In this document: positions 1 through 12,475 of the stretch, piece after piece
Numbering within the stretch: position 1 is the first letter of the stretch
How the letters are laid out: every line of letters starts with the position of its first letter
Assembly (NCBI GenBank): GCA_905250115.1
Contig: CAJNOI010000036.1
Coordinates: 221,324 to 285,323 of the forward strand
Source of the DNA: Adineta steineri
Taxonomy: Eukaryota > Rotifera > Eurotatoria > Adinetida > Adinetidae
Length of the DNA: 64,000 nt
Direction of reading: 5' to 3'
Position numbers and translations under genes: made by a program
Notes under the pieces: generated by a model
Databases searched by the model: none
Told to the model about the DNA's origin: nothing
What the model saw: the letters and a program-made list of their open reading frames with translations, nothing else

Positions 1-316
1 AAGAACAACAGTTGCATAATAAAATGACCCAATAAATTTCCATTGTTTTTTACGATAATTTAAACGTGATTCAACAGTTCGTGTTAAATTTTCGAATTCA
101 CTCTTACTCATATTATGCTGTTGTCGAAAAACATCGATACGTGTTTGTAAATTAGCATAACTAATTGATTCTTGTGTTGATTCTAATCTATCGAATATAG
201 CTGCACCAATAACAAGATAAACAAGTGTTGTAAGAACATATGCTAATGTACGATAATTTTGAATACGAAAAGGTGTTTTAGTTGTTGGTGTTAAAACGAC
301 ATCAGGACCAGGTGGC
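1..316 (-). CDS. TASK-like two-pore-domain potassium channel, partial (first TM exon)
   Basis: This is one exon of a K2P leak potassium channel running off the left edge of the window. Read on the minus strand from an acceptor AG at 318-317, it encodes a proline/threonine-rich lead, then RTLAYVLTTLVYLVIGAAIF (TM1), then DRLES and a helical extracellular cap region, and it ends at GSFYYATVVL. That last stretch is the segment just before the first pore helix in TASK (KCNK3/KCNK9) channels. The order RTLA...GAA(I/V)FD.LES...GSFYxA is characteristic of TASK channels. The pore signature (TxGYG) would lie to the left of position 1. The exon starts in phase, so the start codon must be in an upstream exon between about 400 and 2400 that I could not place. 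K2P channels set resting potential at the plasma membrane. The family call is firm; the subtype is inference. Confidence 0.85.
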
Positions 317-2438
317 CTTTAACAATTATAATATATTAGATTAAAAGAAAATTTTTTTACAAGGATACATACATATTTATTCAGATAATTGTATCATATT
401 CAATGACTATTTTATTTATATATCATCTAATTTAATTGATGACAAGACAACAAATAATAATAATAAAATATCTTATGTTGTGACAGTTGGTATCTGAAAA
501 AAGAAGATGCTAACTATATAATCAATGAAAAGCAAATAGAAGCACCTGGTTTCGTTCTTCTTTAATAATCCATTAGCATTTCTATATTATCTCAAAAATT
601 GGAGTCGTATAATCAATAACAAATATCAATTTCCTCTGTCAATTGCAAGGAAATCTGACACTGTATATAATATTTATCGATTAAGTAATGTATAAACAAA
701 AATACTATCATTTAGATATACAAAAAAAAAGAGAAAGAAAAGTCATATCTGTATATATAATCTTTTATTGTTATACACATATGCGGGATATTATTTGTGC
801 ACATAATTTAAGTTATATTATAATAGACAATAAAAGAAGAAATCAATGACTAGAAAGTTAATTTCTATTTCAAAGAAAACTATTGAACGAAATGTGCAAA
901 TTGAAAAAGAAAACTTATCATACTTATTGATAAGAAAATTAGAAACATACGAGATCTTCTCGATCGTTATATTCTTCTTCTTTTATGCTTTATTATAAAA
1001 AAAATTTCTAAGCATCATCATTCGATCTTATTCTTCTACGACATTGTCTGATTGCAAATTCTACTCAATGTTTATCATGGTTCGATCACCACCAATCGAT
1101 CATAATCTAATAAAGTAAACTTAAGAAGCAAAAAAAAAGAAAAAAAAAAGAAGACAACGACGAGAGAAGTGAATGTTGGCTCGTAACATCTCCCTCTCTC
1201 TCTCTCCCTCCCTGTCTTCATCGGTTCTAATGATGATCGATGAGTGAACACAAGCGACAAATGTCTTTCGACACGCGCATGTTGATGTGAAGAAAAAAAA
1301 ACAAGCAAATAAAATTTGTAACAACTGTCAACTTAACGAATAGTAAAAACAAACGAATGAATGAATAGAAACTACGACACCGTTCTGATCGATGAATGAT
1401 CAAAGAAATGATGACGTTATTGTCAATACACAGAACAACTCTCTTTAACATATATATATATTTTTATTACTATTATTATTATTGTTTTATTCAACCACAT
1501 CCGTTAGGCGAACTCTCTGAAATGTTTGATTCAATGCTGCATACTCTCATTGTTAATTGGAGCGCAAAGCTATAAGGAATAATAAGGGAGAAAAAAAAAC
1601 TAAAGTCAAACTCACTTGAATAAGTCAGCCGAAGCAACATATACTACTAAATAAGAAGATAAAAGAAGTAAGATTTAAAAGTTTCTCTTTTTTTTTTACA
1701 TATGATTATTCAAATGAACGGTTGAGTCCGAACAAAGACATGATCAAATGATAGAATATGATTGAGATATATATATATATATAAAATTTTGTGTCTTTAA
1801 AGATTTTATGAATAGATACTATTATTGTTTGCTATTCTCTTGTTTTCCTTCTCTATTTCTATCTTGTCTTTTACTCTATCTATCTACATGTGCTAAGCAA
1901 TGAAACGAGACGATGACGAGAACGTCATGCATTGCTCTATCTTCCTCGTTCTCTCTTCGTCACTACTCATCAAACAAATACTATCTAGAGAGAAAGAGAG
2001 AAAGAGATATACGGAGATAGAAGAAAACGAGGATGACATGGAAAATCTTTTCTTTTTTTAAATGAACATGCAACAATAACAAAGACTAATAAAAGCAAAA
2101 AAAGAAAGATAGTTTTCTATGGTTGCTTTCCATTATTATTATTATTATTTTCCGAAAATTGCCGAGTATTGGTCTTGTATATACGCGGATGTCACCAATA
2201 ATAAAAAAAAAACGAAGAAAACAGAAAAAGAAAACGAAGAATTACTGTGAGAAGAAGAAAAAAAAAGAAGAAGAATAATGATAACAAATATTTTTTCTTA
2301 TCCAACAAATTTGTTTTACTTTTGTCAGGTATAACTATGATTATTTAACAACAAAAACAGATAATCTCAAGTGACAGATATAAATAGGTGAAGAAGAAGA
2401 AGAAAAACAATTTTTCTGTTGTTGTTGTTGTAGTGTCA
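317..2438. other. Gene-free stretch: upstream intron/5' region of the K2P gene and 3' flank of HS6ST
   Basis: No convincing coding sequence on either strand. The stretch is AT-rich with simple repeats: A-rich and GAA-rich tracts near 1128-1150 and 2200-2275, a CT run at about 1190-1212, a TATATA run near 1770, ATT repeats near 2137-2150 and a GTT run near 2418-2432. The short open frames at 1075-1451 are low-complexity and overlap each other on the minus strand. The missing first exon of the K2P channel probably lies here. Confidence 0.6.
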
Positions 2439-5324
2439 TTAACAAGCAATTTTCAATATTTGACAAGTACGTTGAAAAAATAATGTTCTTGCAAATTTAT
2501 ATAATTCAATATCATCACTGTTGACTTGTCGTAGATAATTTAAATCAATTGTTGTTACATTTGTTGTTAAATAATCATTTGTTTGATTGTTTGTTAAATC
2601 TTGTTCAAGATAAGATTGAAATGAACAGATTTGAAATAATTTACAAAATCTTGTCTGTTCAAATAAACGTTGACTTAAATGAAGATATTCAGTTAAACCA
2701 AAAAATTCCATTGATTGAAGATTTTTTTTAGCTGTTTCAATATCAATTAAATTTGAATAAGTAAATGATGATGATAAACAATTATTTACTGATGATGATA
2801 GCATACGTGTTTGACGATTTATAGCTGAATTAAATGGACATAGCATAAAATCAGTTAGATTTGTATCTAAATAAGAAATAATTATTATTAAATTAAAAAT
2901 TAATTTTTTTTTATATTTACGTCTCCAACAAGCACTTTGATTACGAAGTTGTTGAGCTTTCTGACAAGATAAGCGTTCAGAAAGCCATGTTGCTCCACGA
3001 AGTGTATGAAGGTATTCACTAATAAAACGTGCGATTGGTTCGCGAAGTAATGTTGCATAGAGAAATCTAGATTAAATTTAAAAAATATAATTGAACTCAT
3101 TTTTCTTGTTGTTATTAAAAATTTTGTATATATATTTTTCTGTATAAGACAGATTATTAGTAATTAATAATTGCTTATATTTATTGTTAAACATCATCAA
3201 CAGATCATTTTCACATCGTTAAAAATGAATTAATTATACTGTAAAAAAAACTAAGAATAATGTCTATAAATAAATCATATATACTACTTTGTATGTAGTT
3301 TATAGACACGACTATTATTAAAGAAATGTTCTCTTGAAAATATAATTGTTAGGTTTTAATGATATGTATAACGATAAGTTCACTCATTGTAAAATATTGA
3401 TATAGTTTTTAAAAGATTAGAGAGATTAACTCCGTTTAACTTTCTAATACAGATGAAATTGGAAGTGTTTAGTCTGCGAAATTCTCTCACAGGTTGTATT
3501 TATATTGAAGTTGTAAATTAATCGTAGACGAAAAACTTTTGTCATCGAATTTCAATAGATAAAGTGAAAATATGAATGATATTAAAGAGTACGTATCAAG
3601 GTGAATTTTTAAGCAAGACTATGCTGTATATTGACATTAAAGTTTCAATGTCATTATTCCAAGAAGACGTGCAGAATTTGGCCTTCTGCGTGAACGTGCG
3701 TTCGGGGAAATTTTTGAAAAATTATTGACTTTGAAATTTTTTCTATCGGGAAATAATAAGGAAATTTATTTAGATGAAAATATTATTCTATACGTAAATG
3801 ATCTGATATGTTCATTAGGATAGAATATATTTTAAACATATTGTAGTCCCTTGACTCTCTTCATTTCTTCAACAAAAATTTGTTGTGATTGATTTTTCTG
3901 CGTTCGGGAAAATTTTTCATTTTTACAGAAGATTCTGCACTCCTGATTCCTAGTCTTACTTATATGTTTATTATTGCTCTCTTTTCAGTGCTTAAGGATC
4001 ATCAAAAAAATACTTTGATTTTGCCCTATCGAAATATAATATTTAATTACAATATTCATCTATATATTGATATTATCACTTTCTTTCGTGTCTTATAAGC
4101 AATAGTTTATTAATAATTCAAATTCATTGCTATATTTTGCCATAATCTCTATAAAATACGTAGATGTTTCTTTGTTATGTCTATTTTTATTGTACATGTT
4201 AATTAAAATTTTTCTTTAATCATATTTTTCCTATCATCATACCAATCTTTTGTTTTGTCTATACCTTTGACATTTATCATATTGATAGTTCATTTATATG
4301 AGAAAGTTCTAGTAGTAAAATAATCTAATTTATAACTAAAGATTACGAATAAAATTGTTTCTTTTTTTTGGGAAATTATAATCGTAAATAATTCTTTCTA
4401 TTCGTCGAATAAATCTACAGAGGCGACTACAAATCTTTGACTCAGGAATGAGAAATATGTAGGTTTGTAGAGAAAAATTTTCTCTATCGAATTCTGTTGA
4501 GTACGGTAAAAATCGGTTTTTGGCTTGAATTCAAGCCTATTAGAGACCTGTATCGGAGTCAACTAAATCTCTTGCCTATAATTCATCTTTTACATTAAAT
4601 TTTTTTTGAGGTGAAGATTTTGCTCTCTGATGCTTTCTCTACAAACTGATGTATTTTGAGGGTTCAAATCAATGTTTTATTGAGATTCACGGACACAAAA
4701 GAAAGTTGGATGTATGTCTCTAACTGGCTTGAATTCAAGCCAAAAATCGATTTTTACGATAGTCAACAGAATTCGATAGAGAAATTTTTTCTCTACAAAC
4801 CTCTCATTCCTGGGTAAAACTTTACTATGAAATTTGTGGTCGCCTTTTATCAAACTTTCTTCGAATGATTTCTGATTATACTTCAACTTTCTTTAATAAT
4901 TAACATACTTTCGTTTATTAAAACCATATTCCGAATTCATTTTCAAAGGTAAACATCGATGATAAGTTGTCCAATCTGCATGTACTCCACATATCCATCC
5001 AACACTAAATCGACTAATAAGCCATGGTTCATTATTTCTTAAACAATTACATCGCAATTTAATACTTGGTCGTTTAGTACGATTATTTCTTAACATAACT
5101 GGACATCGACAACTTGGTTGTGATTGAAAATAAAGTCGACGAACAATTGATCGTTCAAATGCTGAACCAGCAGTTTTTTGTATATGAATAAAAACAAGTG
5201 TGGGAACATTATTCTCTTGATTATTATTCGTTAAATATTGTATTTGTTGTTTTAAATGACCAGTTAAATAAGTAAAAATGATGATAACAATCAATAGAAT
5301 TGTTATCAACTTCCACTTGATCAT
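2439..5324 (-). CDS. HS6ST: Heparan-sulfate 6-O-sulfotransferase
   Basis: Transfers sulfate from PAPS to the 6-OH of glucosamine in heparan sulfate in the Golgi lumen. Three exons join in phase: 5324-4909, 3066-2921 and 2866-2439 (990 nt, 329 aa). The sequence shows a short cytosolic tail and one hydrophobic anchor at residues 5-22 (LITILLIVIIIF), typical of type II Golgi enzymes. It then has the 5'-PAPS loop FIHIQKTAGSAFERS, the family block WLISRFSVGWICGVHADW, the 3'-phosphate-binding LLREPIARFISEYLHTLRGA, and the C-terminal NRQTRML...FFGLTEY block. These are the conserved blocks of HS6ST1-3. It is shorter than vertebrate enzymes and lacks a long stem and tail. I start at ATG 5324; an in-frame TTG at 5339 is not needed. 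Donors are GTATGT and GTAAAT. Intron 1 (1.84 kb) is unusually long because it holds a foldback element. Confidence 0.92.
4421..4845. mobile_element. Foldback/MITE-like element in HS6ST intron 1
   Basis: A 425-bp element with long terminal inverted repeats. The left arm is about 4421-4550 and the right arm about 4710-4845, beginning AGGCGACTACAAA and ending TTTGTGGTCGCCT. The arms are roughly 90% alike by eye, with one insertion of about 18 bp in the right arm near 4815-4830. Shared blocks include GGTTTGTAGAGA, CTCTATCGAATTCTGTTGA and GGCTTGAATTCAAGCC, the last a self-palindrome in both arms. The roughly 160-bp centre is AT-rich and non-coding. No transposase and no clear target-site duplication were seen, so the superfamily is unknown. 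Confidence 0.7.
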
Positions 5325-5771
5325 CCGCACATAAGCCAAACAAAAAGAAGAATAAAATGCTCTCTATTGAATAGAGAGAAAGACAATAGTGATGGCATCG
5401 TTGACCGACGCGATTGTTTCTTTCTCTTTTAACGGCAAAAGAAACAGATAGGTCAATGGAAAAAAAAAGAGGGATGTGCGAACACATCTGCTCATTTTAT
5501 TCTATCTATTCAGTCATCGTCTGTTTAAATAACGAAAAACACATTTTTACATTCAATTAACATATATTAAAAAATATTCATTACACGTTCTTTTATAATT
5601 ATTTATTTATAAAGTCATTTATTATATTCCATAGAAATAAAGTTTTTTTTTTGTTCAAATAAATGAGATAATTTTTTCTTATAATTTTAATAACACAACA
5701 TTTTACTGAAAATGACATATATATACAACAATTATGAAAATTAAATAAAAGAAAAAAAATGAAAACAACAT
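5325..5771. other. HS6ST upstream region and 3' flank of the four-TM gene
   Basis: Non-coding. The 5340-5500 part is purine-rich upstream sequence of HS6ST, with a small CTCTCTATTgaatAGAGAG hairpin at about 5359-5378. The 5520-5770 part is AT-rich 3' flank of the next gene. No recognisable promoter element. Confidence 0.5.
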
Positions 5772-7270
5772 TTAAACATCATCATAATGACTTCGAATTG
5801 TCGAGTTTTTATGAAGAACACCATTACGTAGTGTATCTTGATGTCCATTTGTTGTTATAAATCGATGTGTTTCTTGTTGTTGTTGACGTTTAACACTACG
5901 TAAAGTTGCTGATTGAGGAGTCTAAATAAATATATATAATAGATTATTTAAATATAGATAGTTTTCGTTAGATACCTCATGTCGATGTGGAGTTGTTTGA
6001 GCATAATGTGAAGTAGTAGTAATTGGTGTATAAGTTGGCCATGAATTCATACAACATGGTGACCAAAGCCAAGAAATAACTGCTCCAATCATTGATAGAA
6101 GAGCTTGAACTAACGCTAATGTGAATGTTATTAATAATGCTAAATTATCAAATGTTGCTGGTTCTTCAAATGGTACAAGTACATGTCTAAATTAAATGAA
6201 TATTTAGAAACTTTTTTTATAAATATTATCATATTTACGTTGAAGTTATTGGTGTTGTTGTTGTAGGTTGTGAAGATTTCAAATTATTTGATGAATTTGT
6301 TTGCCAATATTGTAATGTATGTACAACAAGAAGACCAACATAAATCGATGAAAAGAGAAAACTGATCAATGATGATACACATATAAGAATTGGCTAAATT
6401 AGAAACATAACTTTATTATATGATTGAATAAATAGATTCTTCTTTTTTGTTTTACCATAGTTGGTCGTTTAAATAAAGTGTAGGTTACACAAGAAAGAAA
6501 TGGGATGATTGTCTAGGAGGAAAAATAAAAAAAAAATGATATTTATCACGTTTCTAATCATAAATATTAAAATGGGTGGAGTTGAACAAAATACACAAGA
6601 GAAGATATGATTATTGTCCAAAGTAAGCATATACATTTATTTGATTGAAAGAAAATAACCTCTGGGTATATGACAGTATATTTCACACTTCTCTCTATAT
6701 GTCATAGATTATTCAATCAACCAGAAAATATTCTAATAGAACTAAAATGCTAGAGATTCAGTTGAATGAAACTAAAAGACTATGAAATGATATTTGATTA
6801 GTATAATGAATATAAATATCATCTTGTCAATGATAAATTTATTTGATAAGAAGAAAAAAAGAATGAAAATTATATCTTTGTTTAAATAAAAGAATTGATT
6901 TGCTTTATCAAGATCCAAAAGGGTAAGAAAGCTTTGTTCAGTATTCATTAAACTATCATCATATCTGACATTTTTGATGTGTCCTTATATCAATATATCC
7001 ACTTGATGATCTCTTTTCTCATAAAGACTGACTTACAATTGTGGCCGATGGGTAAATATACCACAGATGTATATCATTCATCGATAATGTAGTTGGAAAA
7101 AAATTGAGTATATTGATATTGCTATTCTGATGAATCGTTCTTTCAGTTATATATCGATGACTTATTGTTATACATATTTGTGCTAATCCAGTTAAGAATA
7201 GAAATATCCCATAGATTAGTAATGTTTCAGCTTGAGCAACAAATGTGTAAGAAGACTTGCGTGGTGTCAT
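5772..7270 (-). CDS. Four-transmembrane (tetraspan) protein of unknown family
   Basis: Five exons join in phase: 7270-7037, 6512-6456, 6393-6239, 6186-5976 and 5921-5772 (268 aa). Four hydrophobic segments are visible: LLIYGIFLFLTGLAQICITI near residue 18; a second spanning the exon 1-2 junction (LWYIYPSATITIIPFLSCV); ILICVSSLISFLFSSIYVGL; and ALLITFTLALVQALLSMIGA followed by VISWLW. The first loop carries N-rich residues, the third loop is Ser/Thr-rich, and the C-terminal tail of about 80 residues is Thr/Gln-rich and polar. The topology (both ends cytosolic, short loops) resembles MS4A/CD20-like or MARVEL-like proteins. It lacks the CCG motif and large cysteine loop of true tetraspanins. The family is not assigned. 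All introns but the first are about 50-60 bp with canonical ends, which supports a real gene. Confidence 0.72.
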
Positions 7271-9932
7271 TTATATGTATGAATGAAAATGAAGATCAAA
7301 ATGAAAAGAAACAAATGTAATAGTTGTCGTTGTTACTTCGCCTGATCTCATTTAATGAACTTTTTTGTTCTTCTTTTTTTTTCTTCCTCTTCCTCTCTCT
7401 CTCTTTTTGTCCCTCTTTCTTCTCCTTCTTTTTTTCCCTTTCTTCTATGGATGGATGTCTGCCTGTCTGTCTTTCTTCTTGCGTGAATGTGATGAAAAAG
7501 GAAAGGGTGAGTGAATGAATGAATGAATGAATGAGTATGAGAATAGAGTCGTTTACTCTAAGAATAACCGAACAAGAAAGAAAAAAAGAGAGAATAGAGT
7601 TGTGACTGATTTGTCAAGATGTAGGAGCAGCAGGACAGATTTTTATCTATGGACGAACCTAAACTTGTCTGTGATGGTTCAAAGAAGGGCGAACAAGTCG
7701 AGAAAAAAAGGAAAAAAGGAAGAGGTATTCTTATGTTCTCTTACTACAAACAAATGTGCTTTTATTAAATCTACTGTTTCTCTTTTTTCAAAGGTGACAA
7801 GGCCATAGTATATTACGTCTTTCTCAAGTCAAGAGATAGAAGTTACAGGAAGTTCTAAGGAATAAGGTTAGAAACTTCAACACATAGAGCATCTATCACA
7901 ATCAGTCTCTATTTATTAATCTTTATGATGCCGTCTGTTCGATGACCGTTAGTCTAATGACTTTCACATGCGTTAGTGAATGATATATTTACATATACTT
8001 AAGAAAAAGAAAAAAGAAATGCCTTATTAAAAGCAACAACTGTCATTCGTGAAAAGCTTATTAATTTTAATAGACCAGATGAACATGAAGAAAGAAAATT
8101 TATTTTATTTATTTTCTTTTTTGAAACATTCTACAGTTAAGATTATTGGCAGATTCTGATTAAACAATGAATTCTTAAGATATTTTATAATTAATTCTAT
8201 CTATAGATTAATAAAGCCTATAGTTATAATTCTTTTGTCTTTCATATGAAATAAAATTAAGTTTTTTTTCATGTTTGATTACATAATATTGCAAGACGTT
8301 GTTTCGAATGTTAATGATAAGAATGAGACATTTGATCATTAGGAAGAATATGTTGTATTCAAATTTTTATGATGGATGACATTGTTTGACTATCGCATTT
8401 GATATCTTTGTAAAAAAATTTACTCATTTGTTCTCTAAATGATTAGAAAGATTGAATAAGAATTCTTTTGATAATTACAAAATACAATAGTAATAAGTAA
8501 TGAACCGATATTGATCTTTATCTTGTCTCATTAATAGAAATACTTTTATATGAGATAATCAAAGATTTTCATTTCGTTATTGTATAGATATATCTATAGA
8601 ATATAAAATAAAGATACATGTTATATTTATATTCCAAATAGATACTGATGTTTAGATTTAATCATGATAATCGATTATTTTATGAAGTGTAACCTATGTG
8701 TTAACTTTATTCAGCATAGTACTGAATATCAAGCAGATTCATTCTTCTTCTTTTTTTCAATTCATCTATCGCATGACAACAATATGTTTTATATAATTAT
8801 ATTATGACATAAGATCTTAATAATAGTTTTTATTAATGCTTTGAACTATGAAAAGATAAATCAAAGCAAAATATTTATACGAATCTAGGTAGTTAAGTTA
8901 ATTATTATATAAACTTGATAAAATAATCAAATTTCTGTTTTGAAATAAATGATACCTAGACGTAATATAATATTTTCTTCTATCTAAAATTAGTTTTTTC
9001 AAACAAAGCTTTCCTAGAATTTTCTAAATATGGAATAGTTATTGAGACTTTAATATACTTAACAAATAATCATCCAGAGTAAAAGAATTAGAGAAGTGTA
9101 TTTAATTAGGATTTAGTCCTTTAACTGAAATATCCTACTACTGAAACTTTTATTCAATTGATTGTAGAAATTATAAATTCATGAACACATCTTGTTTTTG
9201 CTCATTTAAATCATCGTCAATAATTGATTTTTCTGTTTCAATCTCTGTTATTTTATACAGCGAGGGTTTGTCGGAGAGACAGTAGTCATAATGAAAAATT
9301 GGTTTTCGGGGCATATTCAAGGTAGTGAAATATATTTTTTTAATGCTTTTTTACTAAAAGAAAAAGAACTGCCAGAGGGTGGCGGTCGCCGGATCACCAA
9401 TCACTGCGATCACCATTGATTCTATATTCATTACTTTCACAATATATGTTTACATGTTATTACTCGTTCGAGTAGTAGTAGTACTATTCATATATGCATG
9501 AATGAATAATCAAGTGGTAAACGAAGGAATATTGATACTACTACAACATCATCAATGTCTTGTACAGTTTGTTATAATGATAATGTTTATATTACCATAC
9601 GTTTTGTTTTGATAACTGGCCAGATAATTGACCAAAGAGAAAGTCATGCTAATCACTATAACATTGTTTTATAGTAGTAATATAGATTGGTAATCAAACG
9701 GAAATATCTTGTGTAAATGAAGATATTTCTGATTGATTGGATAAACGAGTGTTTTTCTATATCGATTGATCGACCGATATAATCATAATTTCTTTTTTCA
9801 TTTTTATTAAATTTATTAACAGAATTTTTTATATTCAATTACGTTAGTGCAAAAAACAATAAAAATTAACTAAAATTGTTATTATTTACAACAAAGAGAC
9901 AAACAGAAAACAAAAATATGATGTTTTGTTGC
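7271..9932. other. Gene-free stretch, 2.7 kb
   Basis: No gene recognised. 7360-7530 is a CT-rich tract followed by a (GAAT)n microsatellite at about 7508-7533. The open frames at 7324-7808 come from this low-complexity sequence. From 7810 to 9350 the sequence is uniformly AT-rich with stops in all frames. A slightly GC-richer patch at 9370-9410 (GGCGGTCGCCGGATCACC) matches nothing I know. Putative 3' flank of the PIAS gene lies at 9840-9932. Confidence 0.55.
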
Positions 9933-11685
9933 TTAATCATCAATTAATATAGGTTCATTTGCTGATGATGATAAAAATCTTCTATTGGATTTGAAATCGA
10001 ATGATTCACTCATCATATTCGATTGTACAACAGGTTTCCATTGAAGATGAGCATCAATTGTTATTTCAGTTATATTATCACTTTGTATTGAATTTAATAT
10101 TGATTCTGTATATAAATCAACTTGTAAATCATCAAATAAAGCAGATTTATTACAAACCGGACACACCCATTTATTTGATTTTTCATTTAAAGCTAGAAGA
10201 AAATATAAATAAATAGATAAATTTATAAAAAATCTAGTCCTTTTTACCAATATAATTCGTTAAATCAAAGCATTGTAAATGTTGACAAGTAGTTGCTCGT
10301 ATAGGTATTTTTAAACGTTTTTGATCAATAGGACATATTAATTTTAATTTTTGATCGCTAACTTCTAAACCAAGTTCACGATCTTTAGTACGTGCTCTCT
10401 CTAAGATTTTTGCTAAATCATCACGATAAAATTTTGCCATTTTTTTAAGAATTTGTTCACATAATTGTTTAATTGTTAAACGTTCAGTAAGAAATATATG
10501 TAATGCATATTCTGCATTGACATATTGTGCACATAAAGCAGCATTATCTTGACGACAATTCCATGTAATAGTAATATCATTTTTTAATATTGGATTAAAC
10601 ATACAAAATGATGTTATATCGATTTCACGTCCACTACGTATTAAATCTTTTTGTTGTCGTGTACATGGTTTTGGTATTGGTAAATTTGTTAAAATATGAC
10701 CATTAACATGAATAGCTAAATTAGCAGGAAGATTATCTTCATATTTTCCATTGGGTGCTGGTGGTAAATCAGTACGTACAAGACGTAAGATAAGACAATT
10801 ACTTGTCTTGTAAGTATCGATATTAGGATCATAATCATATGATAAAGCTAATTGATTACATGCATCTAATGATAAAACAAATTCATCATGTGATAAAGAT
10901 TGTTTACGATTTGAATCATAATTAAATATATTATAACGTTCATGAACACATGATATTGTACGTAGGAATGGTAAATTTTTATGAACGATTCTTTGTATTT
11001 GCGGACGTTGACTAGGAATTATTGGAGATGAATTAGGAGTGGAGTTTGAAGTGGATACTGTCGATGGTGTTGAGACAGGTGAAGATTGAGGTAAAACTGG
11101 AGCTGGACGTCGTGGACCAGCAGGTCGATTGGGGCTGCTCGTTACGTGTGTAGGTGAAGGATGTCTCGCTGGATGTTGCAAAGAAATAAGAGAAGGATTA
11201 AAGGTCGCTTTTTGTTGTAGTTGTTGCTGTTGGTGTTGTTCTTGTTGTTGTTGGACACGAGCATTCGAAATACCAGTCGACTGAGGTGCAGCTGCATTCG
11301 GTCGAACTAATAAAAAACATAAATTAAATAGAATAAAATATATATGATATTAGTTAATAACATTACTACTAAGACAAAGTTTCATTTAATTCAGTTACTA
11401 TAAAATATTTCACTGAAATATGACAAAAACTCTAAGTAATAGTATATATTAATATTTCAAAATATATTCAGATAATATCTGTAATACTGCTATTGATATG
11501 TACTCGACTAACGTTTCGATAAATCTCAGAACTAATTCTCAATATATAAAATGATTGTATATAACTAATTACGTGTTCTTAGTTGTCGTGATATTGCTGG
11601 TGTTGCTGAAAAACGAAAATTTGATGGTGGAGTATATTGCGCTGCTTGTTGAGGATAATAAAACATTTGCTGTTGCTGTTGTTGT

Positions 11686-11717
<32 letters not shown>

Positions 11718-12023
11718 TGGTATTTGCTGTTGATAATGATGATAAAAATCAGTTTGAGTACGTTTTTGCATTAAACTCATTATTCCTTGTTCTAAATCTG
11801 CTGAATAATAATTATCAATAAGAATTAAACCTTGCTGAAGAAGTTGTTGATATGTATAATTTTGAAATTTATTTGTTATTGTAGAATTTGGCATATGAGT
11901 TGAAAGAATTAAACGTAAATGTTCGATTTCTAATTCACTTAACATTTGATAAAGACGTGCACGATGTTCTTGTGTGAGAGGATAATTTTTATTTGTAATA
12001 TTTACAGCATGTGTTGGTTGCAT
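9933..12023 (-). CDS. PIAS: PIAS-type SUMO E3 ligase
   Basis: Promotes SUMO transfer from UBC9 to nuclear targets such as transcription factors. Three exons join in phase: 12023-11573, 11306-10248 and 10192-9933 (589 aa). Order of parts: an N-terminal SAP-like helical region (about residues 18-70), a polyglutamine tract, a second Gln-rich then Pro/Ser-rich linker, a PINIT domain (about 240-370, FLRTISCVHERYNIF through the CMFNP region), then the SP-RING. In the SP-RING, LICPIDQKRLKIPIRATTCQ, HLQCFDLTNYI and WVCPVCNKSA supply the expected Cys/His ligands; an intron splits it after TNYI. The C-terminus ends SSANEPILIDD, an acidic/hydrophobic stretch resembling a SUMO-interacting motif. This order is diagnostic for PIAS. 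Its start faces the MKKS-like gene across a 452-bp spacer, so the two may share a promoter. Confidence 0.93.
11664..11722. repeat. CAG/CAA polyglutamine microsatellite in PIAS exon 1
   Basis: A mixed CTG/TTG tract on the plus strand, read as about 18 consecutive Gln codons (with a short interrupted run before it) on the minus strand. The purer CTG core is at about 11690-11708. Mixed CAG/CAA codons suggest an older, partly stabilised repeat. Confidence 0.85.
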
Positions 12024-12475
12024 TATTTTTTTTTTGATTAAGAATAGTATAAATTAAGAAAGACTGTAATATCAAATTACGTTAAAAACAATTATAATGT
12101 CATAAAAAAAAGTTTAAAAAAAACAAAGTTTTGTTCGATTTTGATATGTGCAACATTTGACGCTTGACTAACCAACAACGATGAGATTCGTTACTTGGTA
12201 ATGAATCATATTGTAACAAAATGTCATCTAAAATAGAATAAATTCTTCGAAATTTATTATTTGTATAAAAAAAATCGAAAATAAATTAATTTTTAAAAGA
12301 ATAAATTAATTGATTTTGTATTTATTTTTCTATCTTCTATTAACGACATCTATCTTATACAAGAATAGATTATATTTTTCCTAGAAACTATGATAACGAG
12401 ATAGATATATGATGTTATGGCTGAATTAATTCAATGAACAAAGAAGTTCAACATCTTTTCTTCTAGTTTAATCAT
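12024..12475. promoter_or_regulatory. Divergent intergenic promoter between PIAS and the MKKS-like gene
   Basis: 452 bp between two divergent start codons, with no coding signal. An imperfect X-box-like palindrome, GTTACTTGGTAAT at 12190-12202, could bind RFX factors, which would fit the ciliary gene on the right. It deviates from the consensus at one base per half-site, so this is a weak call. An acceptor-like TTCTTCTAG ends at 12467, so a non-coding or short coding first exon of the MKKS-like gene could lie here. Confidence 0.4.

Noticed and set aside
1075..1451. Overlapping minus-strand open frames
   Set aside because: Phe/Ser/Arg-rich translations of simple repeats, mutually overlapping, no domain.
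7324..7808. Two plus-strand open frames
   Set aside because: They read through CT-rich and (GAAT)n low-complexity sequence; no homology features or splice context.
9365..9415. GC-richer patch considered as a tRNA or snRNA
   Set aside because: No cloverleaf, no A/B box pair and no U-snRNA core could be recognised.
10001..11821. Plus-strand ORFs opposite PIAS (10001-10216 and 11555-11821)
   Set aside because: Antisense shadows of the PIAS exons, including the complement of the polyglutamine tract.
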